A DNA stretch of 64,000 nt from positions 62,001-126,000 of the forward strand of contig NZ_JAFIWC010000008.1 of assembly GCF_017163755.1 (NCBI RefSeq). Reading direction: 5' to 3'. The translations under genes and the position numbers were made by a program. The notes beneath the pieces are model-generated. The model searched no databases and had not been told where the DNA came from. It saw only the letters and a program-made list of their open reading frames with translations. The DNA is from Xanthomonas sp. GTDB lineage: Bacteria; Pseudomonadota; Gammaproteobacteria; Xanthomonadales; Xanthomonadaceae. Below, piece by piece: positions 1 to 8,095 of this stretch; positions within the stretch are counted from its first letter, which is position 1, and every line of letters begins with the position of its first letter.

Positions 1-147
1 TGAAATCAGATTGGACATGGCGCGCTCCCGCGGTGTGGTGCAAGGAGACAGGCAAGTGCTGTGCCAAACAGCGCCCCGGGAGCGGGCAGGGGGCGAATCG
101 GAGGCGGGCCTGGGCCCGTGCACTGCCGCTGCGCGGCAATGGGAAGC

Positions 148-170
148 GCCGCCGGCGTTGCGCCGGCGGC
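148..170 (-). terminator. GC-rich hairpin downstream of cheV
   Basis: A perfect 10 bp stem (GCCGCCGGCG / CGCCGGCGGC) with a 3-base loop lies 9 bases past the cheV stop codon. There is no strong T-run on the minus strand, so it may only stabilise the 3' end of the mRNA rather than terminate efficiently. Confidence 0.4.
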
Positions 171-179
171 CGCGGAAAC

Positions 180-1130
180 TCAGGCCGCCTGGGCCTGCGC
201 GACCACCCGCAGGCGCGCCAGCACGTAGTCGGCCAGTTCGTGCGGGCTGTACTTGGCGACGAAGGCGTTGGCGCCCACGCGTTCGACCATCGCGTTGTTG
301 AACACGCCCGACAGCGAGGTGTGCAGCAGCACGTACAGGCCGGCCAGGCCCGGATGGCGCCGAATTTCCGTCGTCAGCGTATAGCCGTCCATCGCCGGCA
401 TCTCGATGTCCGAGATCACCATGGCGTAGCGGTCGGCCGGATTCTCGCCGCCGGCGTGGATCTGCAGGAGATGGTCCAGCGCCTGGCGGCCGTCGGACAG
501 CAGGGTCGCGCCGACCCCGAGCTGGTCCAGCACGCTTCGGATCTGCTGCCGGGCCACGCGCGAGTCGTCGACCACCAGCACCTGCAGCTGCGGGCCGTTG
601 GAGGACAGCGCCAGCGACGGGTCGATCTTGGCCTCCATCCGGGTCTGGGCGATGTCGGCCAGCACGCTTTCCACGTCGATGACCTGGATCAGCTCGCCCT
701 GGAAGCGGGTCACCGCGGTCAGGTAGCTGGCCTCGGCGCCCATTTCCGGCGGCGGATGGATGTCCTCGACCGCGATGTTGACTATGCGCTCCACGCCGCT
801 GACCAGGAAGCCCTGCACCGAGCGGTTGAACTCGGTGACCACCAGGTAGCGTGGCGCCTTGTCCGGGTCGGTGTCGCGCTCCGGGTGGCCGATCGCCAGG
901 CCCAGGTCGAGCACCGGCACCGAGCGGCCGCGGACGTCGGCGACGCCGGAGAATTGCAGCGGCAGCCCCGGCACCTGGAACAGGTCCGGCCGGCGCAGCA
1001 CTTCCTGCACCTTGAACACGTTCACGCCAAAAAGCTGACGACCGCCCAGCCGGAACAGCAGCAGGGCCAGCCGGTTATGGCCCGCCAGGCGGGTGCTCTG
1101 TTCGATTCGGTTGAGCAGATCATGTGACAT
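180..1130 (-). CDS. cheV: Chemotaxis coupling protein CheV (CheW domain plus receiver domain)
   Basis: 316 residues. The N-terminal part (about residues 20-165) is a CheW-like coupling domain, which links chemoreceptors to the CheA kinase at the inner membrane. The C-terminal part (about 183-310) is a CheY-like receiver: LVVDD acidic pocket near 186-189, phosphoacceptor Asp241 in SDIEMP, a Thr/Ser in HTSLSG, and a Lys in AKYSP. This two-domain order is diagnostic of CheV, which is thought to act as a phosphate sink or adaptation module. The start MSHDLLNRIE was chosen because the upstream in-frame extension is rich in basic and Cys residues and unlike CheV. It is divergent from flgA, as is usual in flagellar clusters, and a sigma-28-like promoter precedes it. 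Confidence 0.93.
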   Translation of the reverse strand: MSHDLLNRIEQSTRLAGHNRLALLLFRLGGRQLFGVNVFKVQEVLRRPDLFQVPGLPLQFSGVADVRGRSVPVLDLGLAIGHPERDTDPDKAPRYLVVTEFNRSVQGFLVSGVERIVNIAVEDIHPPPEMGAEASYLTAVTRFQGELIQVIDVESVLADIAQTRMEAKIDPSLALSSNGPQLQVLVVDDSRVARQQIRSVLDQLGVGATLLSDGRQALDHLLQIHAGGENPADRYAMVISDIEMPAMDGYTLTTEIRRHPGLAGLYVLLHTSLSGVFNNAMVERVGANAFVAKYSPHELADYVLARLRVVAQAQAA

Positions 1131-1137
1131 GGCGTTC

Positions 1138-1165
1138 TTATCGGCGCATCGGCGGCGGAACTTGA
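1138..1165 (-). promoter_or_regulatory. Probable sigma-28 (FliA) promoter of cheV
   Basis: On the minus strand the sequence carries an exact GCCGATAA -10 element, 8 bases upstream of the cheV start, preceded by TCAAGTTC in the -35 position. Consensus is TAAAGTTT with 11 bases between; here the spacer is 12. The perfect -10 and the class III nature of chemotaxis genes support it. Confidence 0.6.
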
Positions 1166-1256
1166 GCAGGACCGCGATGCGCGGCGCCGGCCAATCGCGG
1201 CACGGCGATTGCATGGCCCTGGACGACCCTATCGTCTCTGCGGAGTGCCCGGCCCC

Positions 1257-1901
1257 ATGCGCCTGATCCTGATTCTGATCCTGTTGGTGGCGGCACCGGC
1301 CTGGGCGGCCGAGTTCCAGTCGGTCGAGTCGATCCGCGCCGCGGCGCTGTCCACCATCGGCGCCGACGCCGAAGCCGACGCCACCTTGGACCCGTCGCTG
1401 CGGCTGCCGCTGTGCCCGGGCCCGCTGCAGGCGCAGCCCACCGGCACCACGACGGTGGAGGTGAGCTGCCCGCGCGAGGCCGGCTGGCGCCTGTTCGTGC
1501 CGGTCAAGGTGCGCCGCTTCCAGAACGTGCTGATCCTCACCCGCGGCCTGGCCGCTGGAGAAACCGTCGGCGCGGCCGATCTCACCTCCGAGCGGCGCGA
1601 CGCGGCGCGCATCGTCGGCGCGGTGCTGACCGATCCGGCCGCGGCCGTCGGCAAGGTGGTGCGGCGCACGCTGCCCGCCGGCAATCTGTTGTCGGCCACC
1701 GATCTGGTGCCGCAGCGGCTGGTCCGGCGCGGCGACAATGTGGCGCTGGTGGCGCGCCGGGGCGGCCTGGAGGTGCGCATGGCCGGGCGCGCACTGGCCG
1801 ATGCGGGGGAGAACGAGCGGATATCCGTCGAAAACCTGTCGTCACGGCGGGTCGTTCAGGGAACGGTGTCACAAAATGGCGACGTTTTCGTGACGCGGTG
1901 A
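1257..1901 (+). CDS. flgA: Flagellar basal body P-ring assembly chaperone FlgA
   Basis: 214 residues. It begins with a signal peptide (MRLILILILLVAAPAWA), so the product goes to the periplasm, where FlgA helps FlgI polymerise into the P ring around the rod. The remainder has the SAF/chaperone fold typical of FlgA: a GAVLTDPAAAVGKVVRRTL stretch followed by LSATDLV and the C-terminal RGDNVALVARRGGLEVRMAGRAL segment that is the most conserved part of the family. The start at 1257 places the signal peptide at the very N terminus; an earlier in-frame start would add residues before it. It lies between divergent cheV and co-oriented flgM, the usual order of this gene block. Confidence 0.93.
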   Translation: MRLILILILLVAAPAWAAEFQSVESIRAAALSTIGADAEADATLDPSLRLPLCPGPLQAQPTGTTTVEVSCPREAGWRLFVPVKVRRFQNVLILTRGLAAGETVGAADLTSERRDAARIVGAVLTDPAAAVGKVVRRTLPAGNLLSATDLVPQRLVRRGDNVALVARRGGLEVRMAGRALADAGENERISVENLSSRRVVQGTVSQNGDVFVTR

Positions 1902-1911
1902 AATTTCCTCC

Positions 1912-1938
1912 TAAAGTTCGGACGGAGGTCGCCGTTAC
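1912..1938 (+). promoter_or_regulatory. Sigma-28 (FliA) promoter of flgM
   Basis: TAAAGTTC, exactly 11 bases, then GCCGTTAC: a 14 of 16 match to the FliA consensus TAAAGTTT-N11-GCCGATAA with ideal spacing, 30 bases before the flgM start. This would give late-class expression of flgM-flgN, so that the anti-sigma factor is made under control of the sigma factor it inhibits. Confidence 0.85.
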
Positions 1939-1968
1939 CTTCACCGAACCCGTTAGCAGGACTCCGCC

Positions 1969-2286
1969 ATGAGCCAGAAGATAGAAGGGAACTCGCCGAC
2001 CCCGGCCGCCCTTCGCACCACCGCCGTCAACACCAAGGCCGCCACCGGCGTGTCCGACGACGGCCGTACCCGCGCGGTGGACGCCACGGCCGCGGCCGAC
2101 AGCCTGCGCCTGACCGGCGAGGCTTCCGGCCTGCAGACGTTGCAGCGCGAACTGTCGACCGCCCCGGCGGTGGACGAGGCGCGCGTGCAGTCCGTGCGCG
2201 ACGCATTGCAGAACGGCAGCTACAAGATCAACCCGGACGCCATCGCCAGCCGCATGCTCGACCTGGATCGACAACTCAGCGCATGA
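1969..2286 (+). CDS. flgM: Anti-sigma-28 factor FlgM
   Basis: 105 residues, the usual size of FlgM. The N-terminal half is low-complexity and Thr/Ala-rich, as expected for an intrinsically disordered export substrate. The C-terminal half carries the sigma-28 binding region: DEARVQSVRDALQNGSYKIN followed by PDAIASRMLDLDRQL, matching the family pattern (VR..I..G.Y.I....IA..ML). FlgM holds FliA inactive until the hook is complete and is then secreted by the flagellar export apparatus. It overlaps flgN by 4 bases (ATGA), implying translational coupling. Confidence 0.95.
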   Translation: MSQKIEGNSPTPAALRTTAVNTKAATGVSDDGRTRAVDATAAADSLRLTGEASGLQTLQRELSTAPAVDEARVQSVRDALQNGSYKINPDAIASRMLDLDRQLSA

Positions 2287-2627
2287 ACACATCCGTGACC
2301 CACCCCTTGCAGCAGCTCAGCGACGCACTCGCCGGCGAACGGCAGGCGTTGTTGGATCACGACGTGGAAGGCCTGATGCGCGCGACCAGCGAAAAGCTGG
2401 CCGCCTTGCGCGCGATCGAGGCCGACATGCCGGCCGGTGCCGAAGCCGAGTCGCGCCTGCGCGAGCTGGCCGACGCCAACCGCGCCAACGGCGCGTTGCT
2501 GTCGCGGCGCCGGCGCGAGGTCAACTGGGCATTGCGCCACCTGGGACGCAGCGAAAGCGGTTCGTCCTACGATGCCAAGGGCCAGTCCGACACGCTGCGC
2601 TCCAGCCGGCCGCTGGCGGTCGCCTGA
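2283..2627 (+). CDS. flgN: Flagellar export chaperone FlgN
   Basis: 114 residues, almost entirely alpha-helical by composition, as expected for FlgN, the cytoplasmic chaperone of the hook-filament junction proteins FlgK and FlgL. The pattern LQQLSDALAGERQALLDHDV followed by LMRATSEKLAALRAIE is the family hallmark. The start ATG overlaps the flgM stop. Position immediately after flgM agrees with the standard flgM-flgN gene pair. Confidence 0.9.
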   Translation: MNTSVTHPLQQLSDALAGERQALLDHDVEGLMRATSEKLAALRAIEADMPAGAEAESRLRELADANRANGALLSRRRREVNWALRHLGRSESGSSYDAKGQSDTLRSSRPLAVA

Positions 2628-2721
2628 CGCAGCCGCGTGCGCGCCCGCCGGCAGGCGAGGCCGCGCACGCCATCGGGGCAACGGCGTATATTGGGCGTCC
2701 GCTCATGACCTGCGCCTCTTC

Positions 2722-3969
2722 GTGAACTTCGCCGACCCGCATTCCTCCGACCCGGTTCCGTTGCCCTCGCGCAAGACCTTGCTCGCGCTGAGCGAGCTGA
2801 TGTACGAAGGCCTGATGGTGTTCCGCGCCGACGGCCGCCTGGTGCTGGCCAACAGCGCCTCGCGCGGCCACCTGTGCAGGTCCGACGCCAGCGACAACCG
2901 CTCCCTCGGCGAACGCCTGACCCAGCTGCTGCCCGGCGACGCGCTGTCGCAGGCGCGCAGCAGCGGGCGCTGGACCGGCAGCCTGCCCACCGAGGAGCAC
3001 GTGGTGCTGGCGCACCTGTACTTCTACGCCGATGCCGGCGACGGCGACGGCGCCGACCCCGGCCACTACCTGGTGCTGATCCAGGGCATCGAGGGCCAGC
3101 AGGACTACGAACAGGAACTGCAGCAGCGCCATGCCGAGTTGCGGCAGGCCTACCTGCGGCTCAACGGCGCGCAGGAAAAGCTGCTGCAGTCGGAGAAGAT
3201 GGCCTCCATCGGCCAGCTCGCCGCCGGCGTGGCGCACGAGATCAACAATCCGATCGGCTACGTGCATTCCAACCTGGGCAGCCTGCAGGAATACCTGCGC
3301 AGCCTGTTCACCCTGATCGAGGCCTACGAGCGCGCGTTGCGCGCGCCCGACCCGAAGGCGCTGATCCCGGAGATCGACGACATCCGCACCCGCTTCGACA
3401 TCGACTTCATCAGCCGCGACCTGCCGCAGCTGATGGCCGAGTCGCGCGAAGGCATCGAGCGGGTCACCCGCATCGTCCGCGACCTGAAGGACTTCTCCTA
3501 TTCCGGGCGCGACGAGTCGTGGAAGCTGGTCGACCTGCATTCCGGGCTCGAATCGACCATCAACATCATCTGGAACGAGCTCAAGTACAAGGTCACCCTG
3601 GACCGCCGCTACGGCAACCTGCCGCTGGTCGAGTGCCTGCCGTCCGAGCTCAACCAGGTGTACATGAACCTGCTGCTCAACGCCGGCCAGGCGATCGGCG
3701 AGCGCGGCACCATCGTGGTCAGCACCGGCCAGGACGGCGAGGAGGTGTGGATCGAGTTCAAGGACTCCGGCGCCGGCATTCCGGCGGACCTGCTGCAGCG
3801 CATCTTCGACCCGTTCTTCACCACCAAGCCGGTCGGCAGCGGCACCGGCCTGGGCCTGTCGATCTCCTACGGCATCATCAACAAGCACCACGGCCGCATC
3901 GACGTGACCAGCACCGTCGGCGAGGGCTCCAGCTTCCGGATCGTGATCCCGGTGCGGCAGCCTAAGTGA
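2722..3969 (+). CDS. ravS: PAS-containing sensor histidine kinase, RavS-like
   Basis: About 415 residues from a GTG start at 2722. Residues about 22-125 resemble a PAS domain (LSELMYEGLMVFRADGRLVLANS). A coiled linker (about 128-160) leads to a HisKA domain with phospho-acceptor His172 in GVAHEINNPIGY, and a full HATPase_c domain: N box NLLLNAGQAI, G1 DSGAGIP, F box DPFFTTKPVG and G2 GTGLGLSI. No membrane segment is visible, so it is probably cytoplasmic. It has no receiver of its own. It lies next to the GGDEF-EAL-receiver gene and its probable cognate, matching the ravS-ravR-ravA cluster known in Xanthomonas campestris. The start is uncertain: the reading frame is open further upstream over flgN in another frame, so the GTG before the PAS region was preferred. 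Confidence 0.75.
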   Translation: MNFADPHSSDPVPLPSRKTLLALSELMYEGLMVFRADGRLVLANSASRGHLCRSDASDNRSLGERLTQLLPGDALSQARSSGRWTGSLPTEEHVVLAHLYFYADAGDGDGADPGHYLVLIQGIEGQQDYEQELQQRHAELRQAYLRLNGAQEKLLQSEKMASIGQLAAGVAHEINNPIGYVHSNLGSLQEYLRSLFTLIEAYERALRAPDPKALIPEIDDIRTRFDIDFISRDLPQLMAESREGIERVTRIVRDLKDFSYSGRDESWKLVDLHSGLESTINIIWNELKYKVTLDRRYGNLPLVECLPSELNQVYMNLLLNAGQAIGERGTIVVSTGQDGEEVWIEFKDSGAGIPADLLQRIFDPFFTTKPVGSGTGLGLSISYGIINKHHGRIDVTSTVGEGSSFRIVIPVRQPK

Positions 3970-3972
3970 GGC

Positions 3973-4086
3973 CGGGACCGGGGACCGGGGACCAGGGACC
4001 CGGAAGAGCAAGAGCAACAGCACGATAACGACAGCACGCCAGAGTCGCCGCTGTTCCGGGTCCCCGGTCCCTGGTCCCCGGTCCCG
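3973..4086. repeat. Long imperfect inverted repeat built of GGGGACC units
   Basis: Two 33-base arms (3973-4005 and 4054-4086) are near-perfect reverse complements, each made of repeated GGGACC/GGGGACC words and ending in CCCGGAA. A 48-base loop lies between. It fills the space between two convergent genes and could act as a bidirectional terminator; it also looks like a dispersed xanthomonad intergenic repeat. Confidence 0.75.
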
Positions 4087-4089
4087 ACT

Positions 4090-5811
4090 TCATGCCTGCC
4101 CATCCCGCCGCTGCTCGTCATGCGTGCGGAACGCCTGGCGGATGTGCTCGCGCAGTTCGTCGTCGTTCCACGGCTTGGTCAGGAAGCGGTAGATCGCGCC
4201 GCGGTTGATCGCGTCGGTGACCGTGGCCAGGTCGGTGTAGCCGGACAGCACCAGGCGGATGGTGTCCGGGTACAGCATCTTCACCCGGCCCAGGAACTCG
4301 GTGCCGCTCATGTCCGACATGCGCTGGTCGGACAGGATCACCTGCACGTCGTTGGTGGCCAGCAGGTCGAAGGCGTCGCGCACGTTGCCCGCGGCCAGGA
4401 TCCGGTAGCCGTCGCGGCGGAACAGGCGCACCAGCGAGCGCAGCACGTTCTCCTCGTCGTCGAGCAGCAGCAGGGTGCGGTCGGGCCGGGTCTCGGCGAA
4501 GGACTCCGGGCGCAGGTAGCGGCGCCGCAGCGCCATGCCCGCGGCCTCGGCCGACATCGGCTCGCCGAACAGGTAGCCCTGGAAGATGTCGCAGTCGTTG
4601 CGGCGCAGGAAGCCCAGCTGCGCCTGCGACTCCACGCCGTTGGCGATCACCACCATGCCCAGCTGGTGGCCCATCGCGATGATCGCGCGGGCGATCGCCG
4701 CCTCGCGGTTGCCGGCCGGCGCGCTCTTGATGAAGCTGCGGTCGATCTTCAGCTTGTCCACCGGGTAGCGCACCAGCGCGCTGAGGCTCGAATCGCCGGT
4801 GCCGAAGTTGTCCAGGCTCAGGCTGATGCCTTCGCGGCACAGGTTGGCCAGGGTCTCGTGGACGAAGTTGACGTTGTTGGTCAGCGCGCTCTCGTTGATC
4901 TCCAGCACCATCATCTGCGGCGGCACGCCGGCGGCCTGCAGCGCCGACATCACCTCGTTGAAGAAGGTCGGGCGCAGCAACTGCAGGGTGGAGACGTTGA
5001 TCGCGATGGTGAAGTCGTCGAAGCCCTGGTCGCGCCACAGCCGCGCCTGGCGCAGCGCGCCTTCCATGACCCAGGTGCCGATCTGCACGATCACGCCCAG
5101 GCGTTCGGCGGTGCGCATGAAGCGCTCCGGCACCAGCATGCCCAGCGTCGGCGACTGCCAGCGCAGCAGCGACTCCATGCCGACCACGCGCCCGTCGCGC
5201 GCGCTGACCATCGGCTGGTAGCGCAGGCGCAACTCGCCGTTGGGGATCGCATCGACGATCTGCCGCGAGATGATGCTCTCGCTGTGCGCACTGGGCGGGC
5301 CGTCGGCCGTGTACATCCGCACCATGTTGCCGCCTTCGCGCGCGGCTTGGTAGACCGCGTCCTCGGCGTAGTCCAGCAGCGTGGACAGGCGCGAGGAGTG
5401 CTCCGGGCACAGGCTCACGCCGATCTTGCCGGTCATGAACAAGGTGTACGGCAGCACCGACAGCGGCAGCTCGATCTGCTGGCGGATCTCCTCGGCGAAC
5501 GCCTCCGACGGCGGCACGTCGGCGGTGCGCGGCACCGCCATCACCAGTTCGTCGCTGCCGTGGCGCCACAGCAGCCCGCGCCCGCGCAGGTGCGCCTGCA
5601 GCCGTTGCGCGAGCAGCGCCAGCGCCTGGTCGCCGACCTCGGCGCTCATGTTCTCGTTGATCGAGGAAAAGTGGTCGATGTCGATGTGCAGCAGCATCAC
5701 CCCGGGGCCGCCGGCCAGCGCCTCGGCGATCATGCCGCTCAGCGCCGGATGGCCGGCACCCAGGCGCGAGGGCAGTTCGTCGCCTTGCGGCGCGGTTGCG
5801 GGATTCCACAT
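4090..5811 (-). CDS. ravR: GGDEF-EAL-receiver c-di-GMP signalling protein, RavR-like
   Basis: 573 residues in the order GGDEF (about 36-170), EAL (about 178-425), receiver (about 446-565). This unusual order, with the receiver at the C terminus, is that of RavR of Xanthomonas campestris, a regulator of virulence that lowers c-di-GMP. The GGDEF signature is degenerate (HGSDE at 84-88), so cyclase activity is unlikely. In the EAL domain Glu213 (MESLL), the INVS Asn, the LEINE Glu and KLKID Lys are kept, but the usual DDFGTG reads DNFGTG (Asp334-Asn335). The receiver has Asp495 in LSDQRM and the TKPW lysine. The ATG at 5811 begins 4 bases after the stop of the upstream kinase gene; a GTG at 5826 would overlap it. 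Confidence 0.8.
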   Translation of the reverse strand: MWNPATAPQGDELPSRLGAGHPALSGMIAEALAGGPGVMLLHIDIDHFSSINENMSAEVGDQALALLAQRLQAHLRGRGLLWRHGSDELVMAVPRTADVPPSEAFAEEIRQQIELPLSVLPYTLFMTGKIGVSLCPEHSSRLSTLLDYAEDAVYQAAREGGNMVRMYTADGPPSAHSESIISRQIVDAIPNGELRLRYQPMVSARDGRVVGMESLLRWQSPTLGMLVPERFMRTAERLGVIVQIGTWVMEGALRQARLWRDQGFDDFTIAINVSTLQLLRPTFFNEVMSALQAAGVPPQMMVLEINESALTNNVNFVHETLANLCREGISLSLDNFGTGDSSLSALVRYPVDKLKIDRSFIKSAPAGNREAAIARAIIAMGHQLGMVVIANGVESQAQLGFLRRNDCDIFQGYLFGEPMSAEAAGMALRRRYLRPESFAETRPDRTLLLLDDEENVLRSLVRLFRRDGYRILAAGNVRDAFDLLATNDVQVILSDQRMSDMSGTEFLGRVKMLYPDTIRLVLSGYTDLATVTDAINRGAIYRFLTKPWNDDELREHIRQAFRTHDEQRRDGQA

Positions 5812-5815
5812 CGCT

Positions 5816-7972
5816 TCAATGTCCACGGCTGTCGGGTGGCGTCGCCGCCGCCGTCGTGTAGGGCAGGCACAACGTCACCCGCGTACCGGCACCAGGGGCC
5901 GACTCGATCTGCAGGGTACCGCCTGCGCTCTGCGCGCGCTCGCGCATCACGATCAGGCCCAGGCCGCGCGGCCCGGCCGGATCGAAGCCGTCGCCGTCGT
6001 CGACCACCTCCAGCCGCAGCTGGCGGCGCTGTTCGTCGCGCAGGCTCATCCGCACCTCGCCGGCGCAGGCGTGGCGCAGCGCGTTGGTCAGGCTTTCCTG
6101 GGCGATGCGGAAGCAGGCCTGCTCGACCTCGCCGCTGGGCCGCGAGGGCAGGGCATCGATGTCCAGTTCCAGGCGTACCGGCGAGGCGCGGAACAGCATG
6201 CCGGCCTGCCAGCGCAGCGCCGCCTCCAGGCCCAGCGCGTCCAGTTGCGGCGGACGCAGCAGCGTGGACAGGTTGCGCAGCTTGGTGATGCTGGTGTCGG
6301 CCAGCTGCACGATCTCCTGCAGGTCCTCGCGCCGGCGCTCGGCATCGGGCTCGTCGAGCGCGGCGTGCGCGGACAGCTTCATCGCGGTGATCGCCTGGCC
6401 GATGTCGTCGTGCAGGTCGCGCGAGATCGCGCGGCGTTCGTCCTCCTGCAGCGAGAACAGCCTTCGCGCCATCGCCTGCAGCTCGCGGTTGCTCAGCGCC
6501 AGCGCGTCGCGCATGCGCTCGGGCTCGCTGAGGTCGCGCACGATCAGCAGCTTGCAGTCGCGGCCGCTGTAGCGCACGTCGCCGAACGACAGCCCGGCGT
6601 GGAACAGCGAGCCGTCCTGGCGCCGCATCCGCGCCGCGGCGCCGCGCTCGCCGCGCTCGCCGCGCTCGGCGGCGTTGCGCATCTGCTCGCGGACCCGCGG
6701 CAGGTCGGCGTCGAACACCAGGCTCTGCAGCGGCTCGCCGAGCAGGTTCTCGCCGCCGTAGCCGAACTGCCCGGCGCAGGCCGCGTTGGCGTAGAGCACG
6801 TGCTCCTGGTGCAGGATCGCCACGCCATCGGGCAGCACCCGCACCAGCTCGCGGAACTGCTCCTCGCGCTCGTGCAGCAGGCGCCGCGAGCGCTCGTGCT
6901 CGGTGACGTCCTGCAGCGTGCCGCGCACGCAGGTGCCGCCGCGCTCGTCGCTGGCGGTCTCGGCGCGCAGGTGCAGCATGCGCTGCTGGCCGTCGGCAGC
7001 GAGCACCGGCAGCAGCATGTCCAGCTGCAGCGGCGCGGCGCCGCACATGTCCTCGATCAGGCGCTGGATGCGGGTCTGCGCGGCGGGGTCGGTGGGCACC
7101 AGCAGCTCCTCGAAGCGGTGCGCACGCGCGCCCTCCGGCGGACGCCGGGCGAGCATCTTGTAGACCTGGTCGGAATAGCTGCCCAGGCCGGTGGCCGGAT
7201 CCAGCTGCCACGAACCCAGCCGGGCCGCCGCCTGCGCCTCCTCCAGCCGCGCCAGCGCCTGGTCGCGGCGCTGCTGCGCCTCGTGTTCGGCGCTGCGGTC
7301 GTTGATCACCACCAGCCGCGCCGCGATGCCGCGGTACTCCAGCCCGGTGCTGCGCGCCTCGACCATGCGCTGGCTGCCGTCGCGCAGGCACAGCGGCTCG
7401 GCGACCACGCAGACCTTGTCCGGCGCCTCGCGGATCGTCCGGATCACATCCAGCAGGCGCTCGCCGACCGAGGGCGGCCACAGCCGGCCCAGGGCCATGC
7501 CGACGAACTCGTCGCGGGTCCAGCCGAAGAAGGTGACCGCCGCCGGGTTGACGTCGATGATCTGCAGCCGCTCCAGGTCGTAGACCAGCATCGGGCTGGG
7601 GTTGGCCTCGAACATCTCGCGGTAGCCGGCCTCCGACATCGCCAGCCGGTCGTGGGCCTGGACCGTGCCGCGCACCAGCGGCCGCAGCAGGCAGTACAGG
7701 GCGACCGCGGTCAGCAGCAGGAACAGCACGCCGTTGACCAGTTGCAGCACGGCCAGCGTGCGCGCGTCGGTCACCAGCTGCGCCAGCATCAGGTCCGTGC
7801 CCAACGTCCACAGCAGGCCCAGCAGCAGGTACAGCAGGGCGATCTGCCAGATGCCGCGGTTCAGCCGTTGCGCCAGGCGCATGCCCGACAGCGGATGGGG
7901 CTGCGCGGAAGAATCGAGGTGTTGTGGTTCCATGCCCCGCAGCCTGGTGTGGCGGTGTTCGTCCATGGGCAT
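5816..7972 (-). CDS. ravA: Membrane PAS-domain sensor histidine kinase, RavA-like
   Basis: About 718 residues. Two hydrophobic segments near the N terminus (IWQIALLYLLLGLLWTLG and LQLVNGVLFLLLTAVALYCL) form a short membrane hairpin. Three PAS domains follow, the first beginning near FEANPSPMLVYDLERLQIID, the third near VRVLPDGVAILHQEHVLYAN. The kinase core is the HisKA_3 (NarX/DesK) type with His521 in SRDLHDDIGQAI, and a HATPase domain ending in GLGLIVMRERA. The gene runs directly into the ravR-like gene (4-base gap), so the pair is almost surely one operon and a sensor/regulator couple; in X. campestris RavA is reported to sense low oxygen. Several ATGs within the first 14 residues make the exact start uncertain. 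Confidence 0.75.
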   Translation of the reverse strand: MPMDEHRHTRLRGMEPQHLDSSAQPHPLSGMRLAQRLNRGIWQIALLYLLLGLLWTLGTDLMLAQLVTDARTLAVLQLVNGVLFLLLTAVALYCLLRPLVRGTVQAHDRLAMSEAGYREMFEANPSPMLVYDLERLQIIDVNPAAVTFFGWTRDEFVGMALGRLWPPSVGERLLDVIRTIREAPDKVCVVAEPLCLRDGSQRMVEARSTGLEYRGIAARLVVINDRSAEHEAQQRRDQALARLEEAQAAARLGSWQLDPATGLGSYSDQVYKMLARRPPEGARAHRFEELLVPTDPAAQTRIQRLIEDMCGAAPLQLDMLLPVLAADGQQRMLHLRAETASDERGGTCVRGTLQDVTEHERSRRLLHEREEQFRELVRVLPDGVAILHQEHVLYANAACAGQFGYGGENLLGEPLQSLVFDADLPRVREQMRNAAERGERGERGAAARMRRQDGSLFHAGLSFGDVRYSGRDCKLLIVRDLSEPERMRDALALSNRELQAMARRLFSLQEDERRAISRDLHDDIGQAITAMKLSAHAALDEPDAERRREDLQEIVQLADTSITKLRNLSTLLRPPQLDALGLEAALRWQAGMLFRASPVRLELDIDALPSRPSGEVEQACFRIAQESLTNALRHACAGEVRMSLRDEQRRQLRLEVVDDGDGFDPAGPRGLGLIVMRERAQSAGGTLQIESAPGAGTRVTLCLPYTTAAATPPDSRGH

Positions 7973-8095
7973 CTTAGCGGCAACCGGCCGCCGCGGCCCA
8001 GCCGCGCGCCGTGCCGGCGCTCAATAAATGCCGCCCGATGCCGTTATCACCTTCGTCCGCCGGCCCCCAGGGCGGTTGAATCGGAGCACTACGGC

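Noticed and set aside
180-1130. Long open frame 33-1127 on the + strand
   Set aside because: Opposite-strand shadow of cheV; its His/Gln/Arg-rich composition is typical of antisense frames in GC-rich DNA.
5381-8095. The + strand frame of the PAS-GGDEF-EAL gene is open from 5381, suggesting an 1834-residue protein
   Set aside because: The upstream 900 codons are antisense to the ravR- and ravA-like genes; recognisable domains begin only after the GTG at 8096.
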